Shown in pieces: positions 25,147-35,129 of a stretch of DNA of 64,000 nt. Location of the stretch: assembly GCF_007830455.1 (NCBI RefSeq), contig NZ_VLLB01000001.1:1302001-1366000 (forward strand), in the 5' to 3' direction. Position 1 is the stretch's first letter. Every line of letters begins with the position of its first letter. Under the pieces are notes generated by a model, which was not told the origin of the DNA, made no database searches, and worked only from the letters and a program-made list of their open reading frames with translations. The DNA is from Pseudoduganella lurida (GTDB taxonomy: Bacteria > Pseudomonadota > Gammaproteobacteria > Burkholderiales > Burkholderiaceae_D). The position numbers and the translations under genes are program-made.

Positions 25147-26420
25147 TCGCGGCGCTGATCTTCGTCGCCACGCTGGCCCTGGTCATCTGGCAGCCGCGCG
25201 GCATCGGTATCGGCTGGAGCGCAACGGCCGGCGCCAGCGTCGCACTGCTGGCAGGCGTGATCCACGTGGCCGACATCCCGGTGGTCTGGCACATCGTCTG
25301 GAACGCCACCGGTGCCTTCGTGGCCATCATCGTCATCAGCCTGCTGCTGGACAAGGCGGGCTTCTTCGAATGGGCGGCGCTGCACGTGGCGCGTTGGGGA
25401 AAAGGCAATGGCAAACGTCTGTTCGCGATGCTCGTCCTGCTGGGCGCTGCCGTCGCCGCGGTGTTCGCCAACGATGGCGCGGCACTGATCCTCACGCCGA
25501 TCGTCATCGCGATGCTGCGCGCGTTGCGCTTCCATGCCCGGGCCACGCTGGCCTTCGTGATGGCGGCCGGCTTCATTGCCGACACGGCCAGCCTGCCGCT
25601 GGTGGTGTCGAACCTGGTCAACATCGTCTCGGCCGATTACTTCGACATCGGCTTCGCGCGCTACGCGGCCGTGATGGTGCCGGTGAACGTCGTCGCCGTT
25701 GCCGCGACCCTCGGCGCGCTGCTGCTCTTCTTCCGCAAGGACATCCCTGCCAACTACGATGTGGCGCAGTTGACGCTGCCACGCGATGCCATCCACGACC
25801 GCGCCACCTTCGTCGCGGGCTGGTGGGTGCTGGTCCTGCTGCTGGTCGGCTTCTTCTGGCTGGAACCATGGGGCGTGCCGATCAGCGCCGTCGCCGCCAG
25901 CGGTGCCGTGATCCTGTTGATCGTCGCGGCACGCGGACATCGCATCGCCACCCGCGAGGTGCTGCGCGGCGCGCCGTGGCAGGTCGTCGTGTTTTCGCTG
26001 GGGATGTACCTGGTGGTGTATGGCCTGCGCAATGCGGGCCTGACGGCCCATCTGACGGCACTGTTGAACCGCTGTGCCGACTACGGCGTGTGGGGCGCCG
26101 CGCTGGGCACCGGCGTCATGACGGCCTTCCTGTCCTCGGTCATGAACAACATGCCGACGGTGCTGGTCGGCGCGCTGTCGATCGATGCGACCAGCACGCA
26201 GGGCGCCGTCCGCGAGGCGATGATCTTTGCGAACGTGATCGGCAGCGACCTGGGTCCGAAACTCACGCCCATCGGGAGCCTGGCCACGCTGCTCTGGCTG
26301 CATGTGCTCGACACGAAAGGCATCCACATCTCGTGGGGCTACTACTTCCGCGTCGGGATCGTGCTCACGCTGCCAGTGCTGCTGGTCACCCTTGCTGCCC
26401 TGGCCATCCGTTTAACCTGA
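25140..26420 (+). CDS. arsB: ArsB arsenite efflux pump
   Basis: A 426-residue polytopic protein from [20 protein letters not shown] with 11 to 12 hydrophobic helices. It shows the ArsB/NhaD-type pattern: [60 protein letters not shown] and [20 protein letters not shown]. It exports arsenite across the inner membrane, driven by proton motive force. It is coupled to arsR by a 7-nt overlap and followed 9 nt later by arsC. Confidence 0.93.
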   Translation: MLIAALIFVATLALVIWQPRGIGIGWSATAGASVALLAGVIHVADIPVVWHIVWNATGAFVAIIVISLLLDKAGFFEWAALHVARWGKGNGKRLFAMLVLLGAAVAAVFANDGAALILTPIVIAMLRALRFHARATLAFVMAAGFIADTASLPLVVSNLVNIVSADYFDIGFARYAAVMVPVNVVAVAATLGALLLFFRKDIPANYDVAQLTLPRDAIHDRATFVAGWWVLVLLLVGFFWLEPWGVPISAVAASGAVILLIVAARGHRIATREVLRGAPWQVVVFSLGMYLVVYGLRNAGLTAHLTALLNRCADYGVWGAALGTGVMTAFLSSVMNNMPTVLVGALSIDATSTQGAVREAMIFANVIGSDLGPKLTPIGSLATLLWLHVLDTKGIHISWGYYFRVGIVLTLPVLLVTLAALAIRLT

Positions 26421-26429
26421 GGAGACATC

Positions 26430-26858
26430 ATGAGCGTCACCATCTACCACAACCCGTCCTGCGGGACGTCGCGCAACACGCTGGCCCTGATCCGCAATGC
26501 CGGCATCGAACCGACCGTGATCGAGTACCTGCACCAGCCACCGGACCGCGCGACGCTGGCCGACCTGATAGCCCGCGCAGGACTGACGGTGCGTGAAGCG
26601 GTGCGCCAGAAAGGCACGCCCTACGCGGAACTGGGACTGGACAGCCCGTCCATCACGGACGACCAGCTGCTCGACGCGATGCTCGCGCACCCGATCCTGA
26701 TCAACCGCCCGTTCGTGGTGACGCCCACCCGCGTGCGCCTGTGCCGTCCATCGGAACTGGTGCTGGAGATCCTGGACGCGCCACAACGCGGCGCGTTCAC
26801 GAAGGAAGACGGCGAACCGGTGATCGATGAACACGGGGAGCACGTGCGCCATGGATAA
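26430..26858 (+). CDS. arsC: ArsC arsenate reductase, glutaredoxin type
   Basis: A 142-residue protein with the active-site Cys in [20 protein letters not shown]. The arginines expected to hold arsenate are in [18 protein letters not shown]. This is the ArsC1, glutathione/glutaredoxin-dependent class, which reduces As(V) to As(III) for ArsB to export. The end overlaps arsH by 8 nt, supporting one arsRBCH transcript. Confidence 0.94.
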   Translation: MSVTIYHNPSCGTSRNTLALIRNAGIEPTVIEYLHQPPDRATLADLIARAGLTVREAVRQKGTPYAELGLDSPSITDDQLLDAMLAHPILINRPFVVTPTRVRLCRPSELVLEILDAPQRGAFTKEDGEPVIDEHGEHVRHG

Positions 26859-27576
26859 GCTGCTGAATCTACCTAAGCTGCCGAACATACGCGCGGACCA
26901 GCTCGATGTACCCGACCAGCGCAAGCTCGCACCGGCCGGCGACATGGACCATCCGCCACGCTTCCTGCTGCTGTATGGCTCGCTGCGCGAGCGCTCCTTC
27001 AGCCGCCTGCTGATCGAGGAAGCGGCGCGCCTCCTCACGCACTTCGGCGGCGACGTCAAGATCTTCGATCCGACGGAGCTGCCGATGGCGGGCAGCGTGC
27101 CGGAGGATCACCCCAAGGTCGTGGAGCTGCGCGAACTGTGCCTCTGGTCGGAGGGCCAGGTCTGGTGCAGCCCCGAACGCCATGGCGCCATCACCGCGGT
27201 GATGAAGAACCAGATCGACTGGATCCCGCTCGAACAGGGCGCGCTGCGCCCGAGCCAGGGCCGCACGCTGGCCGTCATGCAGGTTTGCGGCGGTTCGCAG
27301 TCGTTCAATGTGGTCAACACGCTGCGCCTGCTGGGACGCTGGATGCGCATGGTGACGATCCCGAACCAGTCCTCGGTGCCGATGGCCTACAAGGAGTTCG
27401 ACGACGCCGGCCGCATGCGCCCTTCCGCCTACTACGACCGCGTGGTGGATGTGATGGAGGAGCTGTTCAAGTTCACGTTGCTGATGCGCGGCCGCGTGGA
27501 CTATCTGACGGACCGGTACAGCGAGCGCAATGAGCGGGCGATGAAGAAGATCGATCAGCAGATCGGGAAGATCTGA
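26851..27576 (+). CDS. arsH: ArsH NADPH-dependent FMN reductase
   Basis: A 241-residue flavodoxin-like protein. The FMN loop [20 protein letters not shown] is characteristic, followed by [40 protein letters not shown] and [20 protein letters not shown]. ArsH proteins oxidise trivalent organoarsenicals and reduce quinones or dyes with NADPH. It is the last gene of arsRBCH. A perfect hairpin about 60 bp downstream may end the transcript. Confidence 0.94.
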   Translation: MDKLLNLPKLPNIRADQLDVPDQRKLAPAGDMDHPPRFLLLYGSLRERSFSRLLIEEAARLLTHFGGDVKIFDPTELPMAGSVPEDHPKVVELRELCLWSEGQVWCSPERHGAITAVMKNQIDWIPLEQGALRPSQGRTLAVMQVCGGSQSFNVVNTLRLLGRWMRMVTIPNQSSVPMAYKEFDDAGRMRPSAYYDRVVDVMEELFKFTLLMRGRVDYLTDRYSERNERAMKKIDQQIGKI

Positions 27577-27625
27577 GGAAGCGCTCGTATGCCGCTGGTT
27601 TAAACGCGTTCATCAGGCTTCAGTC

Positions 27626-28300
27626 CTATTCTTGCCCGCGAAATGAGGCTTCATTTCGCGGATCGGCACGTGGCCGGGCGCCACGCCGGAGACAGGCTTC
27701 GGCAATCACCAGGTTCGGCACCCAGCACAGCCAGGCGATGCACTGGTACGCAAAGTCGAAATCGATGCCGATGATCTGGGACACCGGCAGGTAGATCCTG
27801 AGCGTGACCGCCGCAAACGTCAACGCGTAGGAGCGGATCATCCAGGCCCGGTGCCGCGCAAAATCGCGTGCCCGCGCGGTGCGCAAGCCCTGCAGCGTGG
27901 CGTGGAGCCACAGCACGCCAAGCGCGCCGAAACCTGCCGTCGCCACAGGGCCCGTCGTCAGGCCCGCCGACAGGACGAGCGCCGAGGCACCGCCGACGAT
28001 GCAACCGGCGACATACACCAACCCGCTCGCGCGATGCAGTGCGGGCCAGCGCTGCCGCACGCCGCTGGACAGCTGGATGGTACCCAGGATCAGGGCGGTC
28101 GACGCCGCGGCAGCATGCACGACGATCCAGGGGGCGAAGAACCGGTTGCCAAGCACGTTCGGCGGCACGGGTCCGACCTTGGCGATATAGCGATAGGAAA
28201 CCAGTCCGACACCCACGGCGAGGAATGTGCCGCCGTAGCGAAGCGCTTTCCCTAACGTCGATGCCGGTTTCATGTCGAGTGCGCGCGTTGTGCCGCTCAT
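27626..28300 (-). CDS. DUF2306-type membrane protein
   Basis: A 224-residue protein from MSGTTRALDMKPASTLGKAL with six to seven hydrophobic helices. The DUF2306 features are WIVVHAAAASTALILGTIQL, ALHRASGLVYVAGCIVGGAS and ARHRAWMIRSYALTFAAVTL. The His and Arg in these helices are typical but the function is unknown. Its start overlaps the stop of the MBL gene by 4 nt. It is the last gene of a three-gene operon (MDR, MBL, DUF2306). Confidence 0.82.
   Translation of the reverse strand: MSGTTRALDMKPASTLGKALRYGGTFLAVGVGLVSYRYIAKVGPVPPNVLGNRFFAPWIVVHAAAASTALILGTIQLSSGVRQRWPALHRASGLVYVAGCIVGGASALVLSAGLTTGPVATAGFGALGVLWLHATLQGLRTARARDFARHRAWMIRSYALTFAAVTLRIYLPVSQIIGIDFDFAYQCIAWLCWVPNLVIAEACLRRGARPRADPRNEASFRGQE
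27636..27661. terminator. Bidirectional hairpin between arsH and the DUF2306 gene
   Basis: CCGCGAAATGA and TCATTTCGCGG form a perfect 11-bp stem with a 4-nt loop. It lies inside the last codons of the DUF2306 gene, which ends at 27626, and about 60 bp after arsH. It lacks a clear T-tract, so termination is possible but not certain. Confidence 0.45.
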
Positions 28301-29382
28301 CGTATGCCCTCCCACCAATGCAGATTGACCCTGGCGCGGCCGATGGTGATCGGCTCACCCAGCTGTGGCGTTGCCAACGCAATGCCCTGCGTCTCGGCCA
28401 ACCGGGCAATGGCGTCCAGCGGCTCGCCCCACGGGTGGAAGGCGAGATCGAAGGCGCCGTTGTGAACCGGCACCAGCACTTTTCCGCGCAGGTCCAGAAA
28501 AGCCTGCAGGGTTTCTTCCGGGCGCATGTGAATGCCTGGCCATGCCGGGTCGTACGCGCCATTTTCGATGCAGACGGCATCGAAGGCGCCGAACCGTTCG
28601 CCGATCTGGCGAAAGCCGCCGAAATACCCCGAGTCGCCGCTGAAGAAGATGCGTTCACCGGCCGATTCGAACACCCAGGAGGCCCACAAGGTGCGGTTGG
28701 TATCCCAGGGACTGCGACCGGAAAAGTGTTGCGCCGGGGTCGCCGTGACGACCAGCCCATCGGGCGTGGCCGACTGCCACCAGTCCAGCTCAGTGACACG
28801 TTCTGCCGGCACCCCCATGCCGACCAGGCGGGCCTTGAGGCCCAGCGGCACCAGGTAACGCCGCGCACGGTTGGCAAGGAAGGCGATCGTGGGCGCATCC
28901 AGATGATCGTAATGGTCATGCGAGATGACGACACCTTCGATATCGGGCAACCCTTCCAGCCGCAGGGGTGGTTCGCTGTACCGGCGCGGACCGGCGAAGC
29001 GCACCGGCGACGCGCGCTCGCTCAGAACGGGATCGACGAGCCAGTACTTCCCCTGCAGCTTGAGCAGCAGCGACGAATGGCCGAGCCGGACCAGGTGGTT
29101 GGCGTTCTCGTCCAGCGCGTCCAGCACCTGCGCGGACAGCTGCCGCACCGGAATGGCGATCTTCGGCACGGTATCGACCTTGGACCGGAACAGCGTGCGC
29201 AGCCCAGCCCGCCAATTGCCCGCGCCTGCCATGCCGGGGAAGCCCTCCTGGTTATGGAACACGCCGTCGGCAAACTGGGCGGATGCGGCGTAAGGCGACT
29301 CGGCGACGTGGACGGGGTTGGACGTACAGCCCGCCAGCAAAGGCAAGCTGAGTACACCGCGCGATAAATTTTTCATGCGCAT
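28297..29382 (-). CDS. MBL-fold lipoprotein, RomA/NAPE-PLD-like
   Basis: A 361-residue protein with a lipobox (LPLLAGC, Cys19), so it is probably membrane-anchored outside the cytoplasm. The metallo-beta-lactamase metal site is VISHDHYDHLDAPTIAF. Further landmarks are VRLGHSSLLLKLQGKYWLVD, TPAQHFSGRSPWDTNRTLWA, IFFSGDSGYFGG and VPVHNGAFDLAFHPWGEPL. This is the UlaG/NAPE-PLD-like phosphodiesterase branch. The substrate is unknown. It starts 3 bp after the MDR gene and overlaps the DUF2306 gene. Confidence 0.88.
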   Translation of the reverse strand: MRMKNLSRGVLSLPLLAGCTSNPVHVAESPYAASAQFADGVFHNQEGFPGMAGAGNWRAGLRTLFRSKVDTVPKIAIPVRQLSAQVLDALDENANHLVRLGHSSLLLKLQGKYWLVDPVLSERASPVRFAGPRRYSEPPLRLEGLPDIEGVVISHDHYDHLDAPTIAFLANRARRYLVPLGLKARLVGMGVPAERVTELDWWQSATPDGLVVTATPAQHFSGRSPWDTNRTLWASWVFESAGERIFFSGDSGYFGGFRQIGERFGAFDAVCIENGAYDPAWPGIHMRPEETLQAFLDLRGKVLVPVHNGAFDLAFHPWGEPLDAIARLAETQGIALATPQLGEPITIGRARVNLHWWEGIR

Positions 29383-29385
29383 GGG

Positions 29386-30510
29386 TCAGAGCGTCACGAC
29401 CAGTTTGGCGGCAGACACGCCTGCTGCATGCATGGCCATCGCCGCCGGTATCGCCTCCAGGCCGTGGCCGGCAACCTGGCAGGGCGGACTGGGCTTGAAT
29501 GCGCCGCGCGCCAGCGCCTCGGGCAGGTACTGCCGGAAAATCAGCGGCCCCACCTCGTTGTGGATCAGTGCCGTGCCCCAGACAAAGGGCGTTGCGACAC
29601 CGCGCCGCCTGGCACGCCACATCAACTTCAGCAGGCCGGTGGCGTTCTTGACCAGGATGGGCAGCAGCTTGCGCAAGCGTCCGCGGCCGACGGGGATGCC
29701 GTCGAAGGTGGCGGGTGGCGTGACCACCGCCACGGTCCGCGCGCCGCCCGCCGCAACCACCACGTCCAGGCAGGCGAGCGCGGCGCCCGGACCGATCGCC
29801 ACCGCGCCGGCACAGCGCGAATGTTTCAGTGCGCTCACCAGATCGGCCACGACGGTGGCGCTGCGGTAATCGAATGCCTGGCGTGCCCCCAATGTTCGGA
29901 CGTATTCAAAATTCCCGGGCGAACAGGTGGTCAGGACATCGTAGCCGGCGGCGACCGCCAGCTGGATCGCATTGGCGCCGACGCTGGTCGAGCCGCCCCA
30001 GACGATGACGGTTTCGCTGCGGGGCTGCCGCTGCACCCGGGGCGGCGCGAGACCCAGGAATCCGTCCTGGAACAAGGCACAGGCCGCTGTCGACACGCCA
30101 AGCGGCAGCACGCTGGCCTCGTTGTAGCTCATCGCGGCGGGCAACGGCGTCACCATGTGTTCGAGCAGCACGACGTAGTGCTGGAACGCGCCTTCCGCGG
30201 CGCGATTGCGCCCCTTGTCCACACCGCCGGCCAGGCCCAGCACACGATCGCCGGGCTGGAAGCGGGTCACGTCCTCCCCCACTTCGACGACATCGCCCGC
30301 CAGGTCGTGACCCACGACCATGGGATAGTTCAGCCACGGACAAGCCAGGGAGCCGATGGTCTGCAGATGGCGATCGAACAGATTGAGTGCGACGGCGCGC
30401 GTGCGCACGACCACTTCACGGCCGCGCGGCGCGGTATAGGGCGCCGGCGCCACGGTGAACGCCGCCTGCCTGGCAGGGAGCCACAAGGCGTGGTTGAGGG
30501 GATCTTGCAT
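29386..30510 (-). CDS. Zinc-independent MDR-family oxidoreductase
   Basis: A 374-residue protein from MQDPLNHALWLPARQAAFTV with GGAG ahead of the ATG. It shows the medium-chain reductase layout: YPMVVGHDLAGDVVEVGEDV, PGDRVLGLAGGVDKGRNRAA, GVSTAACALFQDGFLGL, and the cofactor motif VIVWGGSTSVGANAIQLAVA. The structural-zinc Cys cluster is absent, as in quinone/enoyl reductase-like members. It is the first gene of the MDR / MBL / DUF2306 operon and divergent from an AraC regulator. Confidence 0.87.
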   Translation of the reverse strand: MQDPLNHALWLPARQAAFTVAPAPYTAPRGREVVVRTRAVALNLFDRHLQTIGSLACPWLNYPMVVGHDLAGDVVEVGEDVTRFQPGDRVLGLAGGVDKGRNRAAEGAFQHYVVLLEHMVTPLPAAMSYNEASVLPLGVSTAACALFQDGFLGLAPPRVQRQPRSETVIVWGGSTSVGANAIQLAVAAGYDVLTTCSPGNFEYVRTLGARQAFDYRSATVVADLVSALKHSRCAGAVAIGPGAALACLDVVVAAGGARTVAVVTPPATFDGIPVGRGRLRKLLPILVKNATGLLKLMWRARRRGVATPFVWGTALIHNEVGPLIFRQYLPEALARGAFKPSPPCQVAGHGLEAIPAAMAMHAAGVSAAKLVVTL

Positions 30511-30706
30511 GATGCGCTCCGGGATGACGAACGCACATTTTATGAATAGGAGAACGGACGAACAATGCGCAAAGCTCCCTGAACTCGTCGCATTCGTCCA
30601 GGCCGAGCCCATCGCGAATTATTTGCAGGGCGTGTTGGTGGCAGCCCGCGAGCGCTATCGGGAGCGGCTATCATGCATGGTTTAAATGCTCGCGTAGACC
30701 CGATTG

Positions 30707-31609
30707 ATGGATCCATTGTCCGATGTGCTGTCCATGTTGCGCCCCACGGACTATGCCTTTCGCGGGCTGGAAGCGGGCGGCAGCTGGTCTCTCCATTATC
30801 CCGCCGACGGCTCCCTGAAGTGCTTCGCCATCACGCTGGGCAGTTGCTGGTTGTATGGCGACGCGCCGATCGGCCAGCGCCGGCTGCAGCAAGGCGATGT
30901 GGTGATGGTGTCGGGCGGGACCGCCTTCCGCTTGTGCAGCGACCTGGAAAGTCGACCAGTCGATGTCGCCGAGGCATTGACGGTCGTCGGACCAGGGAAT
31001 GTGGCACGGATCGGAACCGGCATCGACTGCGCCGGACTGGGTGGCTACTTCGGCTTTGGCAATACCCATGCAGGCATCCTGCTCGCCATGCTGCCGGAGG
31101 TATTGCACGTCGCGTCCGCCGCGGGTGAAGCCTTGCGGCTGTCCATTGCACGGCTGATGCAAGAACTGCGCTGCCCACGTCCCGGCGGGCAGCTGATGGC
31201 CAGCCATTTCGCGCAGGCCCTCCTCATCGAAGCCCTGCGGCATCACCTGGACGGCGCGCCGTCGGGCCAGGGCAACTGGTTGTACGCGCTGCAGGACAGC
31301 AAGCTGAGTGCGGCCCTCGGCGCCATCCATGCCGAACCGGGGCACCCCTGGACCGTTGCCCTGCTGGCCGCAACCGCCGGCATGTCGCGCTCGGCGTTTG
31401 CCGCGCACTTTGCCGAGACGGTGGGCGAGGCACCGATGGCTTACGTCACACGCTGGCGCATGCTGCTGGCCTGCGAGCGCCTGGCCGTAAAGGGGGCCAC
31501 CATCAGCCGCGTCGCGGCATCGCTCGGCTATGAGTCGGACAGTGCGTTTGGTGCCGCGTTCAAGCGCGTGCTTGGGGCCTCGCCTCGGAAGGTGAGTGAC
31601 GCGTCATAA
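30707..31609 (+). CDS. AraC-family regulator with cupin-like N-terminus
   Basis: A 300-residue protein. The N-terminal half (GSWSLHYPADGSLKCFAITL, RRLQQGDVVMVSGGTAF) is the cupin-type sensor. The C-terminus has two helix-turn-helices: VALLAATAGMSRSAFAAHFA with VGEAPMAYVTRWRM, and ISRVAASLGYESDSAFGAAF with KRVLGASPRKV. It is divergent from the MDR / MBL / DUF2306 operon and is the likely regulator of it. Confidence 0.9.
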   Translation: MDPLSDVLSMLRPTDYAFRGLEAGGSWSLHYPADGSLKCFAITLGSCWLYGDAPIGQRRLQQGDVVMVSGGTAFRLCSDLESRPVDVAEALTVVGPGNVARIGTGIDCAGLGGYFGFGNTHAGILLAMLPEVLHVASAAGEALRLSIARLMQELRCPRPGGQLMASHFAQALLIEALRHHLDGAPSGQGNWLYALQDSKLSAALGAIHAEPGHPWTVALLAATAGMSRSAFAAHFAETVGEAPMAYVTRWRMLLACERLAVKGATISRVAASLGYESDSAFGAAFKRVLGASPRKVSDAS

Positions 31610-31657
31610 GACGTCGTGTGATCCTCCGGGCTTGGAGTTGGAGCAGCCCGCTCTGAG

Positions 31658-31822
31658 TCACGCGCCATCTAGCACGGCGCGCACCTTGTCGCCCAGGGGA
31701 ATAGCGGTATCGAGATTCTCAAGACGCAACATGTCAACGCTGCTTCGATCAGCGAGGGCGCCCATGCGATCTATGCCGATACCTGCGGTGTGTTGCAGAC
31801 AAGCAGGACGGGTGCGAGCCAT
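31658..31822 (-). pseudogene. N-terminal remnant of a PLP aminotransferase-like gene
   Basis: A 54-codon ORF with a strong ribosome site (AGGAG) and ATG at 31822, 14 bp after the YbaK stop. The peptide reads MARTRPACLQHTAGIGIDRM, then a Ser/Asp linker, then MLRLENLDTAIPLGDKVRAV-LDGA-stop. The LRLENLDT-IP pattern is what I associate with the start of a class of fold-type I aminotransferases that accompany Lrp regulators. The rest of such an enzyme (about 350 residues) is absent. I infer a truncated gene; it could also be a genuine small ORF. Confidence 0.5.
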
Positions 31823-31836
31823 GCGGACTCCTTTGG

Positions 31837-32352
31837 TCAGAGGACAAGGCTGGTGCCCGGATTGACAGACGAATCTGCGTCCAAACTGGCGTCATTCGCC
31901 GTCACGTCGATCCATTGTGCCCCGGTCAGCTGCGCCATCCTCTCGGGCGCGATGCGTAATGCCGAGTTCGGCGTCCCGGCTGCCGGCAGTACTTCTTCGA
32001 AAGCGCGCAGTGACACGTCGCAGAACACCCGGAGCGGTTGCAATAATCCGAACGGGCAAACGCCGCCGATCGGATGACCTGTCTGCGCCTCAACCGCGGC
32101 CGATTCCAACATGCGCGCCTTTGTCCCGAAGTGTTCCTTGTACTTGCGATTATCAAGGCGGGCGTCGCCCCGCGTAACCAGTAGCACGATTTCATTGGGC
32201 AGCCGCATCGACAGCGTCTTGGCGATCTGGCCGCGTGTCACCCCCAAGGCGTCCGCCGCCAGTGCGACGGTTGCCGTACTCGTGCCGAGTTCGATCACAG
32301 TGATATCCGGTGCGGCCTCGGCGAAGAACTGTTTAACGGAAGACAGGCTCAT
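31837..32352 (-). CDS. YbaK/EbsC-family aminoacyl-tRNA deacylase-like protein
   Basis: A 171-residue single-domain protein from MSLSSVKQFFAEAAPDITVI. Family features are ADALGVTRGQIAKTLSMRLP, IVLLVTRGDARLDNRKYKEH and the GGVCPFGLLQPLRVFCDVSL block (GxxxPxG). YbaK/ProX domains hydrolyse mischarged tRNAs in trans; some stand-alone members have unknown substrates. It is divergent from an Lrp-type regulator that probably controls it, and followed by an aminotransferase remnant. Confidence 0.87.
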   Translation of the reverse strand: MSLSSVKQFFAEAAPDITVIELGTSTATVALAADALGVTRGQIAKTLSMRLPNEIVLLVTRGDARLDNRKYKEHFGTKARMLESAAVEAQTGHPIGGVCPFGLLQPLRVFCDVSLRAFEEVLPAAGTPNSALRIAPERMAQLTGAQWIDVTANDASLDADSSVNPGTSLVL

Positions 32353-32461
32353 GTAGCTCCTTTTGATATTTTATTTCCATCAGCTAAGGATACGGTGTGG
32401 GCGACGAAATGTGCTTGCCAAGTCTTGCCATAATAGGTTTAGGTGCGGCAATATCTTCCTT

Positions 32462-32914
32462 ATGGATGAATATGATCGAAAGATTCTTGCGGAACTGCAT
32501 AAAGACGGCAGGCTTTCCCTTACCGACCTGGGAGAACGTATCGGGCTGAGCCTGTCGCCGTGCCACCGGCGTGTGCGCGCTCTGGAAGACGCTGGAATAA
32601 TCTCGGGCTATCGGGCTACCATCAACCCATCCGCTATCGGGCTCAACTTTGCGTCCATCGTATTCGTCACTCTGTCGAACACTGACCGGCGCAGTGTGCA
32701 GGCATTCGAAGAAGCCGTCCCGGCAGTTCCGGAGATCATCCAGGCACAGCGGCTATTCGGCGACCCCGACTTTATCCTGCATATCATTACTACGGATCTG
32801 GCGGCATATCAGCGGCTTTATGATGAGGGCCTGTCGACATTGCCGAACGTCTTGCGTCTGCGCTCCACGCTTGTGATGAAAACCATTGTCCAGAATCGTG
32901 CACTGCCGTTTTGA
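32462..32914 (+). CDS. Lrp/AsnC-family regulator
   Basis: A 150-residue protein, MDEYDRKILAELHKDGRLSL. The helix-turn-helix is TDLGERIGLSLSPCHRRVRA, followed by the RAM sensor domain (IVFVTLSNTDRRSVQAFEEA, FGDPDFILHIITTDLAAYQR). No clear Shine-Dalgarno is seen before the ATG. It is divergent from the YbaK gene; such pairs often respond to amino acids. Confidence 0.9.
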   Translation: MDEYDRKILAELHKDGRLSLTDLGERIGLSLSPCHRRVRALEDAGIISGYRATINPSAIGLNFASIVFVTLSNTDRRSVQAFEEAVPAVPEIIQAQRLFGDPDFILHIITTDLAAYQRLYDEGLSTLPNVLRLRSTLVMKTIVQNRALPF

Positions 32915-32941
32915 TCGCATAGCCGGTTAGTAACTTCTAAC

Positions 32942-33258
32942 AAGCTGCAACTTTGTCTCGCTTTCACACGCTCCGACGGGAGCTTCCAGAGCTTGGCTCG
33001 CATATTCATGCGTCACCTGTGGCGCGTCGCACGTCGCCCGGGCTGCACGCCGTCTGGATCGCGAATTCGACAGCACGCGCCGAGAGCCCCTTGCGCTTGC
33101 GCAGGGCTGACATGAAGCTTCCTACGTCGCCTCGTTGCATTGCTTGATGGATTTTGACCGGCGCGATCTTGCTGGGATCAGCCAGCAGGTTTCAGATGCC
33201 CGCGCCATCGCGCCGGGGTATCGCCGCCCCGGTACTTCTTGACTGTTGCCCAGCCAAG
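32942..33258 (-). pseudogene. Frameshifted tyrosine-integrase fragment
   Basis: Read on the minus strand in three frames, the DNA gives consecutive pieces of a P4-type phage integrase. They are LGWATVKKYRGGDTPARWRG-HL (33258-33193), then NLLADPSKIAPVKIHQAM and QRGDVGSFMSALRKRKGLSA, RAVEFAIQTACSPGDVRRAT (33191 to about 33012), then MRAKLWKLPSERVKARQS (ending near 32945). Real integrases read similarly through WATVRGYR, NPARWRGHL, FMAELR, RALEFAILTA, GEVRGATWDEI and WTIPAERMKAG. At least two frameshifts and loss of the C-terminal catalytic end make it dead. It abuts the tRNA-Ser genes, the usual target of such integrases. Confidence 0.75.
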
Positions 33259-33259
33259 A

Positions 33260-33284
33260 CAAAAAGCCCCGACGTGCGGGGCTT
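33260..33284 (-). terminator. Hairpin terminator beside the tRNA-like fragment
   Basis: On the minus strand AAGCCCCG, a 5-nt loop, then CGGGGCTT followed by TTTG. It lies downstream of a fragment that looks like the 3' end of a tRNA-Ser, the same arrangement as the two intact tRNA genes. Confidence 0.65.
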
Positions 33285-33302
33285 CTGTTCAGTCTACTTT
33301 TC

Positions 33303-33320
33303 GAAAGAGGTGAGATTCGG
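33303..33320 (-). repeat. tRNA-Ser 3'-end-like fragment (candidate att remnant)
   Basis: GAAAGAGGTGAGATTCGG on the plus strand resembles the 3' end of the nearest tRNA-Ser, GAAAGGGTGAGATTCGAA at 33452-33469, with one inserted base and two end differences. It sits between the intact tRNA genes and the integrase fragment, where an attachment-site copy is expected after insertion. It could equally be the stump of a third tRNA-Ser gene. Confidence 0.45.
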
Positions 33321-33408
33321 CCACGCCCCGCCGCCCCGCTGTGCCCTGCAGGGCGAACTTTTGAATCCCCCACAGGAAGTCCGCAGGGACTTCCCTCCTT
33401 TCCGTCAG

Positions 33409-33436
33409 CAAAAAAAAATCGCTCCGAAGAGCGATT
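33409..33436 (-). terminator. Terminator of the downstream tRNA-Ser
   Basis: On the minus strand AATCGCTC-TTCG-GAGCGATT is followed by a run of T residues. This is a textbook intrinsic terminator with a TTCG tetraloop, starting about 10 bp after the tRNA 3' end. Confidence 0.9.
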
Positions 33437-33446
33437 ATCTTTTTAC

Positions 33447-33536
33447 TGGCGGAAAGGGTGAGATTCGAACTCACGGTACGCCTAAACGTACGCCGGATTT
33501 CGAGTCCGGTGCATTCGACCACTCTGCCACCTTTCC
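33447..33536 (-). tRNA. tRNA-Ser (anticodon CGA), copy 1
   Basis: A 90-nt gene on the minus strand, 5' GGAAAGGTGGCAGAGTGG to 3' CCCTTTCCGCCA with encoded CCA. The acceptor stem GGAAAGG/CCTTTCC closes. The anticodon arm is CCGGA-CTCGAAA-TCCGG, giving anticodon CGA (codon UCG). A long variable arm (GCGTACGTTTAGGCGTAC) and the T arm GTGAGTTCGAATCTCAC confirm a class II serine tRNA. It is followed by its own terminator and preceded by copy 2. Confidence 0.95.
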
Positions 33537-33549
33537 TGGTCTTTACTCG

Positions 33550-33574
33550 AAAAAAATCCCCTTTGCAGGGGATT
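33550..33574 (-). terminator. Terminator-like hairpin between the two tRNA-Ser genes
   Basis: On the minus strand AATCCCCT-GCAA-AGGGGATT followed by TTTTT. It starts about 12 bp after the 3' end of copy 2 and ends only 14 bp before the 5' end of copy 1. Copy 1 therefore has almost no room for its own promoter and must rely on read-through or processing. Confidence 0.85.
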
Positions 33575-33584
33575 CTTTCCTTAT

Positions 33585-33676
<92 letters not shown>

Positions 33677-33703
33677 TTTCTCACATTGCTGCGAGAAGGC
33701 AAG

Positions 33704-33736
33704 ATTATAGCAGCCCTTCCGGAAAATGGAAGGGCT
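33704..33736 (-). promoter_or_regulatory. tRNA-Ser promoter -10 and serS-end hairpin
   Basis: On the minus strand a perfect TATAAT (33704-33709) lies 27 bp before the tRNA-Ser copy 2 5' end; no good -35 is visible. Just upstream, AGCCCTTCC/GGAAGGGCT (33712-33736) forms a 9-bp stem between serS and this promoter. It may end the serS transcript, although no T-tract follows in that direction. Confidence 0.55.
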
Positions 33737-33740
33737 TTCT

Positions 33741-35090
<1,350 letters not shown>

Positions 35091-35129
35091 TTACGCCCTC
35101 CGGCGCAGGCCTTGCACAGGCCGTGAGGC

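Noticed and set aside
31596..31865. An 89-residue plus-strand ORF after the AraC gene.
   Set aside because: No ribosome site or recognisable sequence; the minus-strand remnant at 31658-31822 with AGGAG is the better reading.
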